Positions 1 to 13,300 of a stretch of 64,000 nucleotides of DNA are shown piece after piece; the stretch's first letter is position 1, and each line of letters opens with the position of its first letter. Source of the stretch: Luscinia megarhynchos (Eukaryota; Chordata; Aves; Passeriformes; Turdidae); the NCBI GenBank assembly GCA_034336665.1, contig CM067592.1, positions 37,823,889 through 37,887,888 on the forward strand. Direction: 5' to 3'. Below the pieces are notes generated by a model. The model saw only the letters and a program-made list of their open reading frames with translations. It searched no databases and was not told where the DNA came from. The translations under genes were made by a program, and so were the position numbers.

Positions 1-1234
1 GCACCTGTGATTTAGTTGATATTGGCAAGGGCACTGCATTGAGATGTTCAGTGTGTCAGGCATGCTGCTACCAGGTGCCTTAGATGGTTTGTGCAGGAGC
101 TGCAAATGGGGGGCACCCTGAACTCAGCAGTTTGCCTGGGCAGTTCATTGTGTTCTAACTGCAATTGTGCCTTTCTGTGCTGTTAAACATTCACTTTGCC
201 TTGCTTCATGAGGGGAGAACAGAGCCACCGAGCACAAGCCAAACTTTGTCCATGAGTAACAGCTTTGCAGATTTCTTCAGTCTTCTCTAGATTTCTTTAA
301 ACCTTGATTAGTCTAGCTTTGTATTTGTTTTGCCTACCTCTCTCAGGGGGCTCAGATTAAGCACATCTTTTAAACATTTTAAGCATATGTCACATGGTTT
401 TTTCGGCCTTTTATCTCTCTGGCCTGCTCTGGTTCTTTCTGTAGTGTTTTGTGTTTTATTCCAAATGATACAGCTTCTTCAGTTACCCTCATCTTCCTTT
501 ATGAGCAATCTCCTTATTAATATTCCATGGATACTAGCCCTCTTTGCAGGCTTTTTATTCTAGTGGTGTTTCATAGAAAAAAAGAAATACTGGTGAACTT
601 GATTCACAGAGGAGTGATAGGCAAGCCTGCAGATAGTTGAATAGTCTATGGACTATCTTATTCCATAGTTAACTCTGAAATTTAGTAACTTGAGAAGGCA
701 AAGGAAAACAAATACTGATCAAGCCATCCAACCATAACTAGGAAGATAGCTGGTAAGGTTCTTGCTGTTTTACTGTAGAATGTCTGAAGCTCGAATTTCG
801 CTATTTGAGATGTTTGTAAAGCTTTATAGGCTTTTGCTGGAGAGAAAAGTAAAGTTAGCAGTTGAAAGGTAAGAAATCATTCAAACTGCTCTTACTTGAC
901 TTAACCAGTTGTAAGGTTACCATCTTGTTTACTGAAGAGCTCTTGGTTATCTCCATGTGCTGTAGAAGTCACTACCTGAAATGTTTAGCAAGCAATGAAC
1001 ATAGCTGTAGGGTTTTTTTCTTATTGAGAAGATGTTTCTAGTAATAGGGTCACAAAGCTCCAGGAAAAACAAAACGTAGTTCAGTTTTATCAGAAATACA
1101 CTATTCGTCTCTTGGGGATCAGTTATAGTACTAAGAATTATTAATGCATTAAACCTGGTAAGAATAGCATTTATTTGAGATTATTACTTATTTTCAGTAG
1201 TATTTGCATAAAATGTTTGGGGTTTTTTTTGTAG
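1..1234 (+). other. Intron of ERCC6L2 (3' part), entering from the left edge
   Basis: This is noncoding sequence ending in a T-rich tract and TAG at 1232-1234. A 77-codon open frame at 330-563 is T-rich and hydrophobic, has no recognisable homology and no splice context, so I treat it as chance. No repeat is recognised. Confidence 0.8.
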
Positions 1235-1348
1235 GTAAATGCGCATGGTGAAACGATTAAGTCATTGCGCTTCAGTTACCTAATGATCCTACAGAAGGTT
1301 GCAAATCATGCTGCACTGCTGCAGACAGACAACACTAGCAAGCTGCAG
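1235..1348 (+). CDS. ERCC6L2: ERCC6L2 window exon 1 (start of the second ATPase lobe)
   Basis: The exon has 38 codons and is phase 0 at both ends. It reads [13 protein letters not shown] through [11 protein letters not shown], with acceptor TTTTTGTAG and donor CAG|GTTGGT. The segment [17 protein letters not shown] is the helical SNF2 region just before the second RecA-like lobe, where many SNF2 proteins carry an LRK.CNHP-type motif. Here the equivalent is [11 protein letters not shown], which I recall as characteristic of ERCC6L2. Confidence 0.94.
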
Positions 1349-4300
1349 GTTGGTTTCAGAAGTATCTAAAAAATGGACTTGTGGAAAATGAATGGGAATG
1401 AAAACTCTTAAATAAAAATTGCTACTGGTCTCCTTTAAAAGTCTTAACTAACTGCAATTTATATATTTTGTGAAATTCCTTTTCCATTCAGTCATACAGA
1501 ATATATACCTTACTAAGATGTTATACAAAACCACATGTTCATTTAGTTGATTCATATCTGAAAGTAAGGGTTATAAAACATGGAAGAGATTGGGGGGAGA
1601 GTAATTTTAATGATTCCTAATAGTGCCATTTTTTGTTACATTTATGAAGGGTGCCTGTAAGAGGAAAATGTCTGTGTGCAAATAAACAGATAATAGATAA
1701 TTAGAATTTTTTTTCTCTAGTACTTTATATTAAGAGCTGAATTTGTTTAAATAACGAGAAACATGTTTTAGAAGAAATTGCTCAATGAAAGATCACTATC
1801 AGCTTACCTTGATACTGCAACATGACCCACAAACAGCAGTTCTAGAAATGCTTGTTTGTGAGCCTTAAGATCCAGGAAGGAGAAAAGGGATTTAGGGATT
1901 CTACCTATTTCTCTTAGAATCAATCAAGGAAGAGAAATCAGAATGTCCTAGCTAATTTTGGAAGTTTGTTCCATTAAAGCAGTTTTGATTTTTCAGAAAT
2001 GTTACTTTTAGTGTCCAGTGCATTATGCACAGCATATACCCAGATGTTTTCAGTGTATTGCATATGTAGTTTTTGTTGTAGTAACATTTGATATTTAAAT
2101 AACCTCTGAAATAACAGAATACAAGTATTTTGTGACTTAGTCTTCTGCATCATGCATAATTATTAATTTTGCCAACATCTGCTAAAGAAACTAATACTTT
2201 GTAATATTTCTTGCCTTGAGCGTTGAAGGCACTTATATGTGCTGTTCTTAGGTGAGAGATGTGATCTTTTCTTTCTCTCTGGAAAAGTGGACTTAAAGTG
2301 TGAAGTTGTGTCTAAGTTCAGAGCTGATTTTAGCAGTGGAGCTTTATGTGGCGTTTGAACAGCTTAAGTGCATTTCCTGTATGGTTTTTGTTGTGAAACA
2401 ATATGTAATTCCCATACTGGCTTGTTATGCCAGAGGGTCAAGAGAAATATTGGTGCACAACTGTTGGCTAATTTTTTGAAACTGACAATTCTGGCTGGGA
2501 GAAGAAATTTTAAGTAGGATCCATGATTTCAGATTAAGAATCTCTCTCTTTGTTTTTTTTTAATTAAACAGAGCAAAACACAGGATATGTTTTATCCAGC
2601 AGTTTTGTAGTGAAGTAACTTAAAAACCACATAACTCTGCTTGGGATACTTTGGCAGATCATATTTCAACCTGTTTAACTCCTTGCATGGCTTAATATAG
2701 CTCTGATTTTTAACACCTATTCAATCTTTCTGCTTTTCTTCCAGGAAGCACATATCAAACGAGTTTGCAGCCAAGTATTTTCCAGTTTTCCAGATTTTGT
2801 GCAGTTAAGCAAAGATGCAGCCTTTGAAACAATTTCAGATCCAAAATATAGTGGAAAAATGAAGGTAAAGCTATTTCTTAGAAGAAAAATAAATATTTTT
2901 AATAGTAATAGATGTGATGTATATTATATGGATATATGAAAATGTACACCTAATAGTTTTGGGGGTTTTAATTATTTTGCTTTTGGTTCATCATACAACA
3001 GCAAGTATCTCCTGTCATGGATCAGTATTTATTTGGGCAAAGAGTGGATAAGAGTAATTTGTGATACTAAAGTTTTCAGTGATTTTGGCTTCACGTGTGG
3101 ATGGTGGGCATGGAAATGACCCTTATAGTCAACAGAACTACTGTTTCATGGAGCCATGAATTCCAGTGACAGAAGTATTTGGCAAAGAAAAGGAAGCAAA
3201 ACAAAATCATTATGGGCTTAATGGTTTGTGCACAGCTTCAATTTTGTGTGTAGTTCCAATCTCTCCTCTCAGAAGGCGTATATTAAGCTTTGAAAAGGTT
3301 CAGAGGATAGTTCAGAGACGGGCCACAAAGGTGGTTAGTAACTGTGTGTCAGAAGCAGCCAATACTCTGGGAACCACCAGACTGTAAAGAATGTCTTAGC
3401 ATAAATGTGAGTGGGACCTATGCAATCATGAATAGAATGGAACTGGTGAAGATGTACTGAGTGCTTACTGACTTGAACTATTTTGGACATTAAATGAAAA
3501 TAATAGTAGTCATGCTAAGGGTGACCTAATTATATGTGTCTAGTATGAATCTGCAAAATGCCTCATCTCAGAAACTGTGTTCTCTGGTTTCAGAGAGGAA
3601 CAAAAGATGACATATAGTGTAGATGATGTTAATGTTGTTTAATGTAGATGAAAAGTATGTCTCATATAGCTAATTAAAAAGAAAACTGTACTAGTTTTAG
3701 TAGTGCTCTGGATCTGAGAGTAACTGAGGGGTTAGAAGCTATGCAGAATTTTGGCTCTTCATAAACCTAGATATTAACATTTTGTTATTGGGACTGGCAG
3801 TGGGAAGATGATATTGCTGTGGCAGGAAGAGCTGTTACCATTTTACTGATTTGTTACTATGTAAGCAACATTTTTCTTTACTGTTAATACATATGTGTGA
3901 AATACCTGCATATTAACATTGTTGTATACACTTAATTATTTTGAGAAGGTGAATTTAGTTGTTAAATTAACTATCAGCAGATTTTTAACACATAGCTTTA
4001 AAAACCAAATCCATCATCTTCGGGAGATGAAGAATTGCTTATGAAGCAATTCTGTTGCTAATTATTTTACCATGACATTATCCATGTTACTATTTTACAT
4101 TGTTGATATTATTTTGTTGTATTTTTTTATTATTATTTTTCCATTACATTCTCGTGGAAAAGCTGGCAGCCCATGGCTTAGACCTGTGCATCCTTTGCCA
4201 GATTAAAAACTGGCTGGGTAGCTGAGTCCAGAGGGGTGGTGCCACATCCTGTTGACATCACTCATCAGTGGTGTCTCCCAGAGCTCAGTGTTGAAACCAG

Positions 4301-7300
4301 TACTGTTTAATATCTTTACTGATGGTCTGCATGAATCGAGTGTGCTCTCAGTAGGTTTGTAAGCTTAAGGTGGGTGGGATTGTTGGTCTGCTGGAGGTTA
4401 GGAAGGCTCTGCAGAGGGATCAGTGGGCGGAGACCAGTGATAGGAGTTTCAAAAAGACCAAATGCCAGATCCTGTGTTTGGCCACAACAGCCCCCTATAG
4501 TACTAGACTCTGGGGCAGAGTGACTGGAAAGCTGCCAGGTGAGAAAGGATGTGGAGGTGCTGGTTAAAATTGGCTGGACAAGAGCCAGCAGTTTGCTCAG
4601 GTTGCCAAGATGGCCGGTGGCATCTTGGCTTGTATCAGAAATTTTGTCCAGAGGATCAGGGAAGTGGTTGTTCACCTGTGTTCAGCATTAGTGAGGCCAC
4701 ACCTTGAGTGCTGTATCCAGTCTGAGCCCCTCTGGGCAAGAAGGACACTGAGATGCTGCTGGAGTGTGAAGGGCAAAGGAGTTGATGAAGGGTCTGGAGT
4801 GTCAGGTTTATGAGGAGCAGCTGAGAGAGATTGTTTAGCCTGGAGAAAATGTCTCCCCTGAGCCTCCTTATTACTCTGTACAACTACCCGAAATGAGGTT
4901 GTGGTAAAATGATGTCTTAATTCTGGCCAGAGTTGACTTTGTGCAGTAGCTGTAAGGGACTGGTGCCTGGAGTGGTGCAGGTGTGGCCAAGGGGTTATTC
5001 TGTATAGCCTGAAAGCCAAAAGTGTCCTGAAGTGCATCAAAGGAGGTGTGGCAGCAGAGCAAGAGAGGTGATTTTCCTCTTCTGCTCCACTCTTGGCAGT
5101 GTACTGTATACAGCTTTCTCAGCACAAAAGGTATTTGAGCATGTTGGAACAGGTCCAGAGGGGGACCATGGAGATTATTAGATGGGTGGAACATCTGTGA
5201 GGGAAGGCTGAGGAGAGTTGAGATTGCTGAGTCTGGAGAAGAGAAGGCTCTTGAGTAATCTTATTGCCATCCTTCACTGATGAAGGAATTCTAAAGAAAT
5301 CTGGAGAGGAACTTCTTAGGATAAGGAAGGATAAGGATAAGATAGGATAAGGGATAACATCTTCAAAGTGCAAGAGAGTAAGTTTAGATTGGATAATAGG
5401 AAGAAATTCTTCATTGAGAGGGTAGTGAGGCACTGGACCATGTTCCCTGTAGCAGCTGTGGATGCCACATCCCTGCAAGGGTTCAAGGCCAGTTAGGATG
5501 GGGCTTTGAATCTAGTAGATGTCATCCCTGCCTATGGGGGCATGGTTTGAAACTAAGTGATCTTTAACCCAAACTATTGTATGATTTGGTGGTCTTTGTG
5601 CCTGGAAGGAGGATAATGGGTTATATAGCTAATATTGAAAATAAGCTGAGTTTTGGGTCCATTAATTTTAACTTCATGATGGCAAAAACTGGTTCATACC
5701 TTTTTTGTGTGGTGACTTGCTTTTTTGTTTTCTATTCTAAATTATAAATGGAAGCTATTTGTATTTTATACTGTGAAAGTAAAATCATTCAGGAAATACT
5801 TAGTTTAGAAAGTTGTTTTACCGTAAGAAAGTAATCACAGAAGAGTCAACTGGTACTAGAGCTTGAAAATGGCTGTATTAATTTTTAACATGTTTCTTTG
5901 GAAATGACTGAGACAAATGTTAGTAAAATGTTTTTAATAACCTTGTTGCACTATAGTACTTGGCGTTTCCTGTTTAGTAAGTAAATTCTAGAAACTAAGT
6001 GAAGTTATTTTGTAACTTTCATCTAGTCGTGTAGACTGAATAAGCATTACTTAGTCTTTTAACTTAAAATTCAGTACAGACTACAGAAATTTTGGTACAG
6101 GTGTATATTCTTTTGTAGATAAGCATAGTTGCAAAGGAGTAGTTTGTGGCATTAAAAAAAAATATTCAGGAAAGGCTGTGAGTTTTTTTTTAAATGAAGT
6201 TTATTAGCTAAGCAGCTGTAACTGTTTTTCAGAGTTGAAAAGGTTCCATCTGCTTAACGTATCTGTTTTCCAACCAAACAGAGATAAAACACCTAGGGAA
6301 ACATTCTATTGTGGGATATTAATTACTTCCTCCAGTAAAACTAGATTTGCTTGTACCAGGGGTTAAAGAGTGGCCTGTATGTGGTGTTTGTATCCTACCT
6401 GTTGCTCTGGCTGCAGTCATCTCTCTGTGTTTTGCAAGCTCTAGCATTAACGATATGCCACACTGGGTTTTCTGTTCTGAATTTTGGATTAGAGCAAGAG
6501 CCTGGAAAAAACAGTCCCTACAGTCAATGGTGTACCTAATATGGTGTAATGAGGACACTAATATATGTGTGTAACAGTGGGAGGTAGGTAATACACAGTG
6601 ATGAAAAGATTCAGCTTTTTTTGTGAAATTATCCCCTCCTTTTGAGTTATACTGGAGAACATAGTTTCCAAGCTTTGCTGACACGTTTTATTACAAGGTG
6701 AATTTCATGCTTAGATTCTTGAATAGAAGTAGTTGAATATATGAGAACTGAATGAAAGGAGTGTGCTGCTTTGTTTGGAAATCACTTTTTTGCTGTTGTG
6801 ATGTAAGATAGTGGGGACCTGCAAAGTGTTAAGGATAAGTGGTTCATGAGTTTTGAAACACAATGATTTCAGATTGTCCACACACAAGTATTGGGGACTG
6901 CTTGGAAAAAAGACGGGTGAGATTAGCTTTATAGTCCTGCAGTAGTTCTCTTTCAGACTACCTTGTTTGATGATTTCTACAGTTTTGTTGAAATTGTTTC
7001 TCATAGAGACTTTATAAGCTTTCCAAGTGTAAGGGGTTACTAAATGTCTGGGCAGTTGAATTTTTTTTTAAAGATTTATTTTTTTTAACTGCACACATTT
7101 CCACAGACATCCATTTTTGGGGTTTTTGAATACTGTTCTTAATATAAATCTTTTAGGAATAACTGTTGTATTGATTTAATTATTTTTGTTTGGGATATCA
7201 TCATTCAGTAGGAAAATGGAAGTCTCTTTGAGCACTTTGCAAGAAGTGATAACCTCTGCCGTTAAACATAACTCTGATCATGGCAGGCCTGGCTTTGAAG

Positions 7301-10300
7301 GCTTAAAAAAACCTGTAGACTAACTTGAACATCTCTACAGAAAAAAAATTCTCAAAAGCAAGAGATAAAATTTCATCACATACAGACGACTCGCAATGTA
7401 TAGCAGTAGGGAAACATATGTTTAAATCCATGTGGACTCTTACAAAGAACATGTGACTTCTGCTTGAGTATGATGAAGTATTTGTGTTTTGGACTAAAAA
7501 CATACAGGATAATATTCTGATATGCAAGTGTAATATTTACTTCTCTTTGGTGCAAAAGCGTTCATTACTTTTCCCTGTTAGAGTTGTTTCTTACTTCAGA
7601 ATACCTAAATTCGCAATAGGGATGAAATTGATAATTCCATTTAAGCAAATTGTGTAGATTTATTTTTGTATCCTGCTATAGGAAATTCACTATTTGATCT
7701 GTACTTTAATAATAACAATAACACAGAAGCCAATTCTTTCTAGTTTAAAAGAATGTAGCTTCTGTTTCTTTTCTTAATGTGGCTAAATAAAATGCAAATG
7801 TAGTATAGCTCTTGTTAAATTGGCTGTTGTGTATTTTTCCCCAGTAAAATAAATCCTAGTTTATATGTTCATGTACAATGAAACAAGGCAAAAAATCTGT
7901 CATTTGTACCTTGTTTTCACGTGTAACAAGCCGGCTAATATTTACTAAGGAGCTCATAAGTGACATATATTTACCGTTTTATGTTCTAGATATTGTCCAG
8001 AATTGTAACATTAATACAAATATTCATCATTATTTGATTGTCAAAAATGTGTTAGGCTTATAGTGAAATAACTTTTGATTAACAGCTTATCTCTTTATCA
8101 ATGAATAAATACAATTTCAAATATATTTATTGCCCAGTGGGAAAAAGCTACAGTCATGGTACAGAGAATTCCTCTTTTCCCATTGTGTATGGCTTCTGCA
8201 CAGTGCTCTGGAGCTGCCATTGCCAGATGTGGACATGCTTCTTTTGAAAATAACAGTATCACTATTATACACAAGGCTTTGGATTATTTGCTTCCCCACC
8301 AGAACAACGTTGTGTGTGGGCGGATTATTGGCATTTCAAGGTCTGTGCAGAGTCTGGGAAGCTGGATCCTACTGTAAACAGAGCAACAGATGAGAGTGGG
8401 AGCGGGGAGGGGCATACATCTCACTGATTATTTTAAGAAGACAAGTTCCAAGAAGCTCTGAACTCAGATGTAGGATAGAAAGTTTAAACAGACCTTGGAG
8501 TTTTCAGGATAAATGTGTGCATTTTTAAAATGAAAAAACTCAGAATCTGAGCTAATGTGTGACATAAGTAACTTTTTGTTGCAGTCTATGCACTGACACA
8601 AGTAGCTTCTGAATCTACCTCTTAGTGGTCTGATTACCTTTTTCACTGTAGGATTTCCATGTACATCCTTGAAAGATGCAGAGTTTCAGCATCTCCATTA
8701 CTTTTGGTCCATTTATTATGTTAGTAATGATTTTTGTTATGGCTCTGTTTTGCTTTGCAAGTAAGTATAGTGTAGCTTATTTGGAAGTTGAAAACATGAG
8801 TAAGTGTGAATGAGATGTAGATAAAAATTTCATCATTTTTCTGCTGTGATTCATTTACAGGTCCTTCAGCAACTTTTAAATCACTTCCAAAAAAATAAGG
8901 ATAAAGTGCTTCTTTTCTCCTTTTCCACAAAGGTGAGCTCTCTGTGATTTTTACCCATTAACCACAATAGTTAAGTTCTGGAGCGTGAACCTGAAAGTTG
9001 ACACCTTGTCAACCACATTTCCTTACTGCTTCTACTGTGAGGAGTAGTTATGAGGACAGTGTGCCATACCTCACAAGCATATTGAAACCTTATGTTACCT
9101 CATGATGAAAATGGTGATAGCAAAACAAGCGTAACACTCTTCTGCTTTCCCTAGAACTTTTTGAAATAGCTGTATTGCTTCAGGCGCAGATAGCTGAGTT
9201 CAGCTGGTATGTCTTGAGTTAGAGCACTGTCACAGCTTGGTTTGACTGCCGTATGGTAAAACCTTTGTGTTAGCACTGAAAGTTGTTCAGTTTCCTCATT
9301 CTAATGACTTTCAATCATCACCAGGAATGAAACTTCAATTCTTGCTACGCTAGTTGATCTGAACTTAAAACTGTCTGATTGGAGCAAGACATATGTGTAC
9401 CTTTTACTTCTAAGGTATTTGCTCCTTGGTTTCCTTATTAGGGAATAATGTGTTTCCTGAAATAGTGCCCTCTATAATATTGGGGTTTTTATTTAAATAT
9501 TTGTAATAATAGCACTAAAAGGTATTTTTAAAAATAGTAATTTGAATGGTAGTTCAGGAGTCTTAAATACCTTTTTTGGTTTTTTTGGCTTTAAGAAAGA
9601 ATGCAAGTTTAATGTTTAGATGCAGTAGTGCCTATGTGTCTGAGGCTATGTTTTATGGTGTCCAGTACCAGACTGACTGCTGGTTACTGCACTCTCTTTC
9701 AATTCATGCCCCTGAGCTGTTGACTGTGTGCTCTGTGCTGGATGTGGTGCTCAGTTACTGTATTTCAAGTAATTGCAGCTTGCTAAGATGGGAGGAAGCT
9801 GCTTAAATGGACTGCCTGCTGATTGGGTTGGTTTGAGTGGTAGAGATGAAACAGGCAACTAGGGTTGGATGATGGAGTCAGACCACAGTGGACCAGTATT
9901 AATCACCTTGCGTGCTGTAGAATCATGGCTAAAGAGAATCATGAATGTTGATACCAAAATGGCAAAGATTTACCCACTAACAGTTGGTGGTGTACTGAAA
10001 ATATATTCAATAAATGTGGCCCCTGTGATCATGTTTAATTAAAAAGATACTATTAAGTATCTTAACTTTTTCTTTTCCTTTTTTCTTCATTTTTCCACTC
10101 AGTTGCTCGATGTGCTGGAACAGTACTGCATGGCATCTGGGCTAGATTACCGAAGACTTGATGGAAATACAAAATCAGAAGATAGGATCAGAATTGTAAG
10201 AGAGTTCAACAGCATTCAGGAGATTAACATATGTCTTGTGTCTACAATGTAAGAAAATTTAACTTGTGGTTTGTTTCAATATGTCTGTCTAGTGTTCAGT

Positions 10301-13300
10301 AAATTGGTTACTCTGCATTTTTCTTGCTGACTTTGTAAGGGATTACTTTTTGAGAAGGTGAGAGTAAGTATAGACTTACTGCTTTGTTTTGAAGCTTCTT
10401 AAAATATGTGGACACCTTCTCCCTTCCCGCTTCATGAGGATTTCTAAGATCAGAAAGAAGGGGGTTTTCTGGATCCTAGTTTTAAATTTCCAATTGTTGT
10501 AGGATTGAGGATGCAATTTTAAGCACTATTATTAAAACATTATTATTATGTCATTATCTACAATACACTTCTAATTTTATTGTAGGCAAACTTTGTTTCT
10601 TGTGTTATACTACTAGAACTAGTGAGTATGAACATGAAATGCCATATAGAACTGAAAAATTCTCTTGCTGTTACTGTGTGTCTAACAGCTAGTTGAAATG
10701 AAAGGTAAAATGGAGGACGTAACAGTGCACAAACTACTGCATTTGTTCTATCTGTGAAGGATATAAGAACCATTCTTTTCTGCTTTGGACTAACTGAATT
10801 TTTGGGTCATACGTAAAAATGTTGAAGGGTAAAATTACTATGAAGCTAAGTATCCTGTTTTGTTAATTTTGATAGACAGTTGATTTTACATTTTGACTTA
10901 TATTTCAGTCCAACTGAAATACCGTAATGTACTCTGAAAGAAAACCCAACCCAAATATTGTTATTCAGTATTTCACAGTTTGAGAATGCGAGTCCTCTGG
11001 AAAGAGCCATTAATTTTGGCAGGTTTCCATATTCCCTCCCTTTCCAGATATAACTAACCTAAAGTGACATCATACTTAAGGCCACAACTGCCTTTACATT
11101 GACATCAATTCCATGAAAACCAAAAAATGGCGAGACTCCATAAGTTTTTTGTTTCTGCCTCCATTCCCTCATATACCTGAAAACTTTACCTTTCTTGTGT
11201 GCTTCAAGCAAGCAAGATTTAAAGTAATCTGTTAAACCAGATGCTTCATAAATAAAATGGGATTGACTTTTTCAATTCTGCTGTACCTCTTTCAGAAAAA
11301 TAACACACTTGGAATTAGTGATGTCTATGCCAGTGTGAATAATTGTTTTAACAGTTTATTTAATAATAGTATTTAGAATGTGTGTGTGGAGGAACCTGTG
11401 TCTTTTGTATGACAGTTAGCCAGTCAGAAAAAATTGTCACTATTTGTTTTGCATCTGGATGAGAAGTGATGATATTTTCCTCACTTTTGCTCCTATAAAA
11501 TCATTCATCTATGCACGTGCCAAATTCCAACTTACTGAGCAGTTTTGTAAGGTTCAGCAGTTAGATGCCTCAGGTCAGATGTATGCTTAATTTCTCATCT
11601 GGCTTTCAAGTTTTACCTGAAAACACTCTAGAGCTGTGGAGTGTAAGATGATGCAGATGGTACTCCTGTGACTCCTAACCAGCAGAGCAGACAAATTTCA
11701 GACTGACTTTTTTCCTTTTAATGACTGATACAAATGTTGCTAATATGCAGTTATGTGGCCAACTGTGTTTTTAACAGCTGAGTAACTTCCTGTACAAATA
11801 CACTTGTGTTAGTTGTTAATGCTTACAGGTATGATTTACCTGAGATTATGACCATTTTAGTGGAAGCTGCATAGCATTATTGTCAAAATGTACTGGGATA
11901 CAGAGGAACTAAAATTTTGCCAGTAATTTTCCTGCTTCCATAATGCTAAATGGCATAAAACTGGTTATGAATTTCAGTATAGTATTTAGGGATGTTGTCC
12001 TGGGTAGGACTTAATGGGAATGAAGTAGTAGCAGGGATTTTTACTAAATAAGTTGATAGCCGTGGGTTATGATCCTGCTATTCATACAGTCTGTAACATC
12101 TTAATATTTACATGAGAAAACTGCAGTTTATGGCAGAGATTATTTGAGTACTTGGTGGTTGTTAGTGCAACAGTAACACAAAGCTGCACTGCACTGCTTT
12201 CAGTATCTTTAATGTATTTTTTTTTTTTAATCTGGGGAAGGATGGGCAAATATCGACCTAACACAGAACAGTCTAGTTGCAGTTTTTTTCTTACTATCAT
12301 GTAGTTCTGGTTTTTCATTTTTTTGTTTTCAGGGCTGGTGGACTGGGTCTTAATTTTGTTGGTGCCAATGTTGTTATATTGTTTGATCCTACATGGAATC
12401 CAGCGAATGATCTCCAAGCAATTGACAGGTACACTCAAAATACAGAACTTCATCCATGTAGCACTCATTCACACATGATCCATTCATTCTGTAATCTGGT
12501 TGTCCAACCAAAATTTTTCCTCAAGAAGAAATATTTTACATTGTCTGATTAATGCACAAGACTGTAGGAAAAGTCCAACTAAAATAGATTTTGCTTTCAA
12601 TTTGCAATTTGCTTTCCTTTATTTCTTTTTTTGCAGCAGTGGGTCAAACAAAATCTCAAAAACTCCTTGTGGTTATTATAATTTTTTGTGATCTCTAGAA
12701 TATGTGTGTAGATAACATTTTTCTTGTGTTTTTCATGAAGAATACATAGTAGTTGACCTTAGTTCAAATGATGTTTTGAATTCCAAAACCCTAAAAAACA
12801 GGGGCTCTTAATGTTTTCTTCTACTTCACCATTGTGGAGATTAGGGTCTTTTTAGCACTCACATCTATCTCTGATACTATGGTATTGAAGTACTTCCAGT
12901 AATATAGATTTTTCTTTCAAGGCTTTTTGACTGGAGGATATTTCCCTAGGAATTCAAGGCACACCTTTTAGCAACTGAAGTAAAGAATATTTAAAAAAAA
13001 ACTACAAAGAATATTACAAACTATAGAAGAATATTAAACATTCAATAAATTTCTATATTTTTCTGAGCAGAAATACACTTGTTTCTGTTATCTCATGCAA
13101 TTATGCAGTTCTGTTTTAAGCGTCTTTCTGATTTCTAGTGTGTGTTTACATGCACCTATTCTAGAGCAATATATCAGGAAATGGGAACTATCAGAAACAT
13201 GTATTGCATTTAAAGGATTTTTGTAAGATCACATCACTATGAATTGTTTTAACCTCCTGTGAATTTTGTGGAATATAGTCTATTAAAAGTCTCAGAATTT

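Larger units (their letters stand above)
2865..8860 (+). other. ERCC6L2 intron of 6.0 kb with CR1 insertions
   Basis: The intron holds an old CR1 scrap (about 3220-3350), two CR1 pieces in tandem (about 4158-5590) and an internal GGATAA run. The remaining sequence (5600-8860) is AT-rich. Its short open frames on both strands have no recognisable domains. Confidence 0.8.

Noticed and set aside
4316..5478. Several open frames of about 120 codons on the - strand
   Set aside because: They are antisense shadows of the two CR1 fragments.
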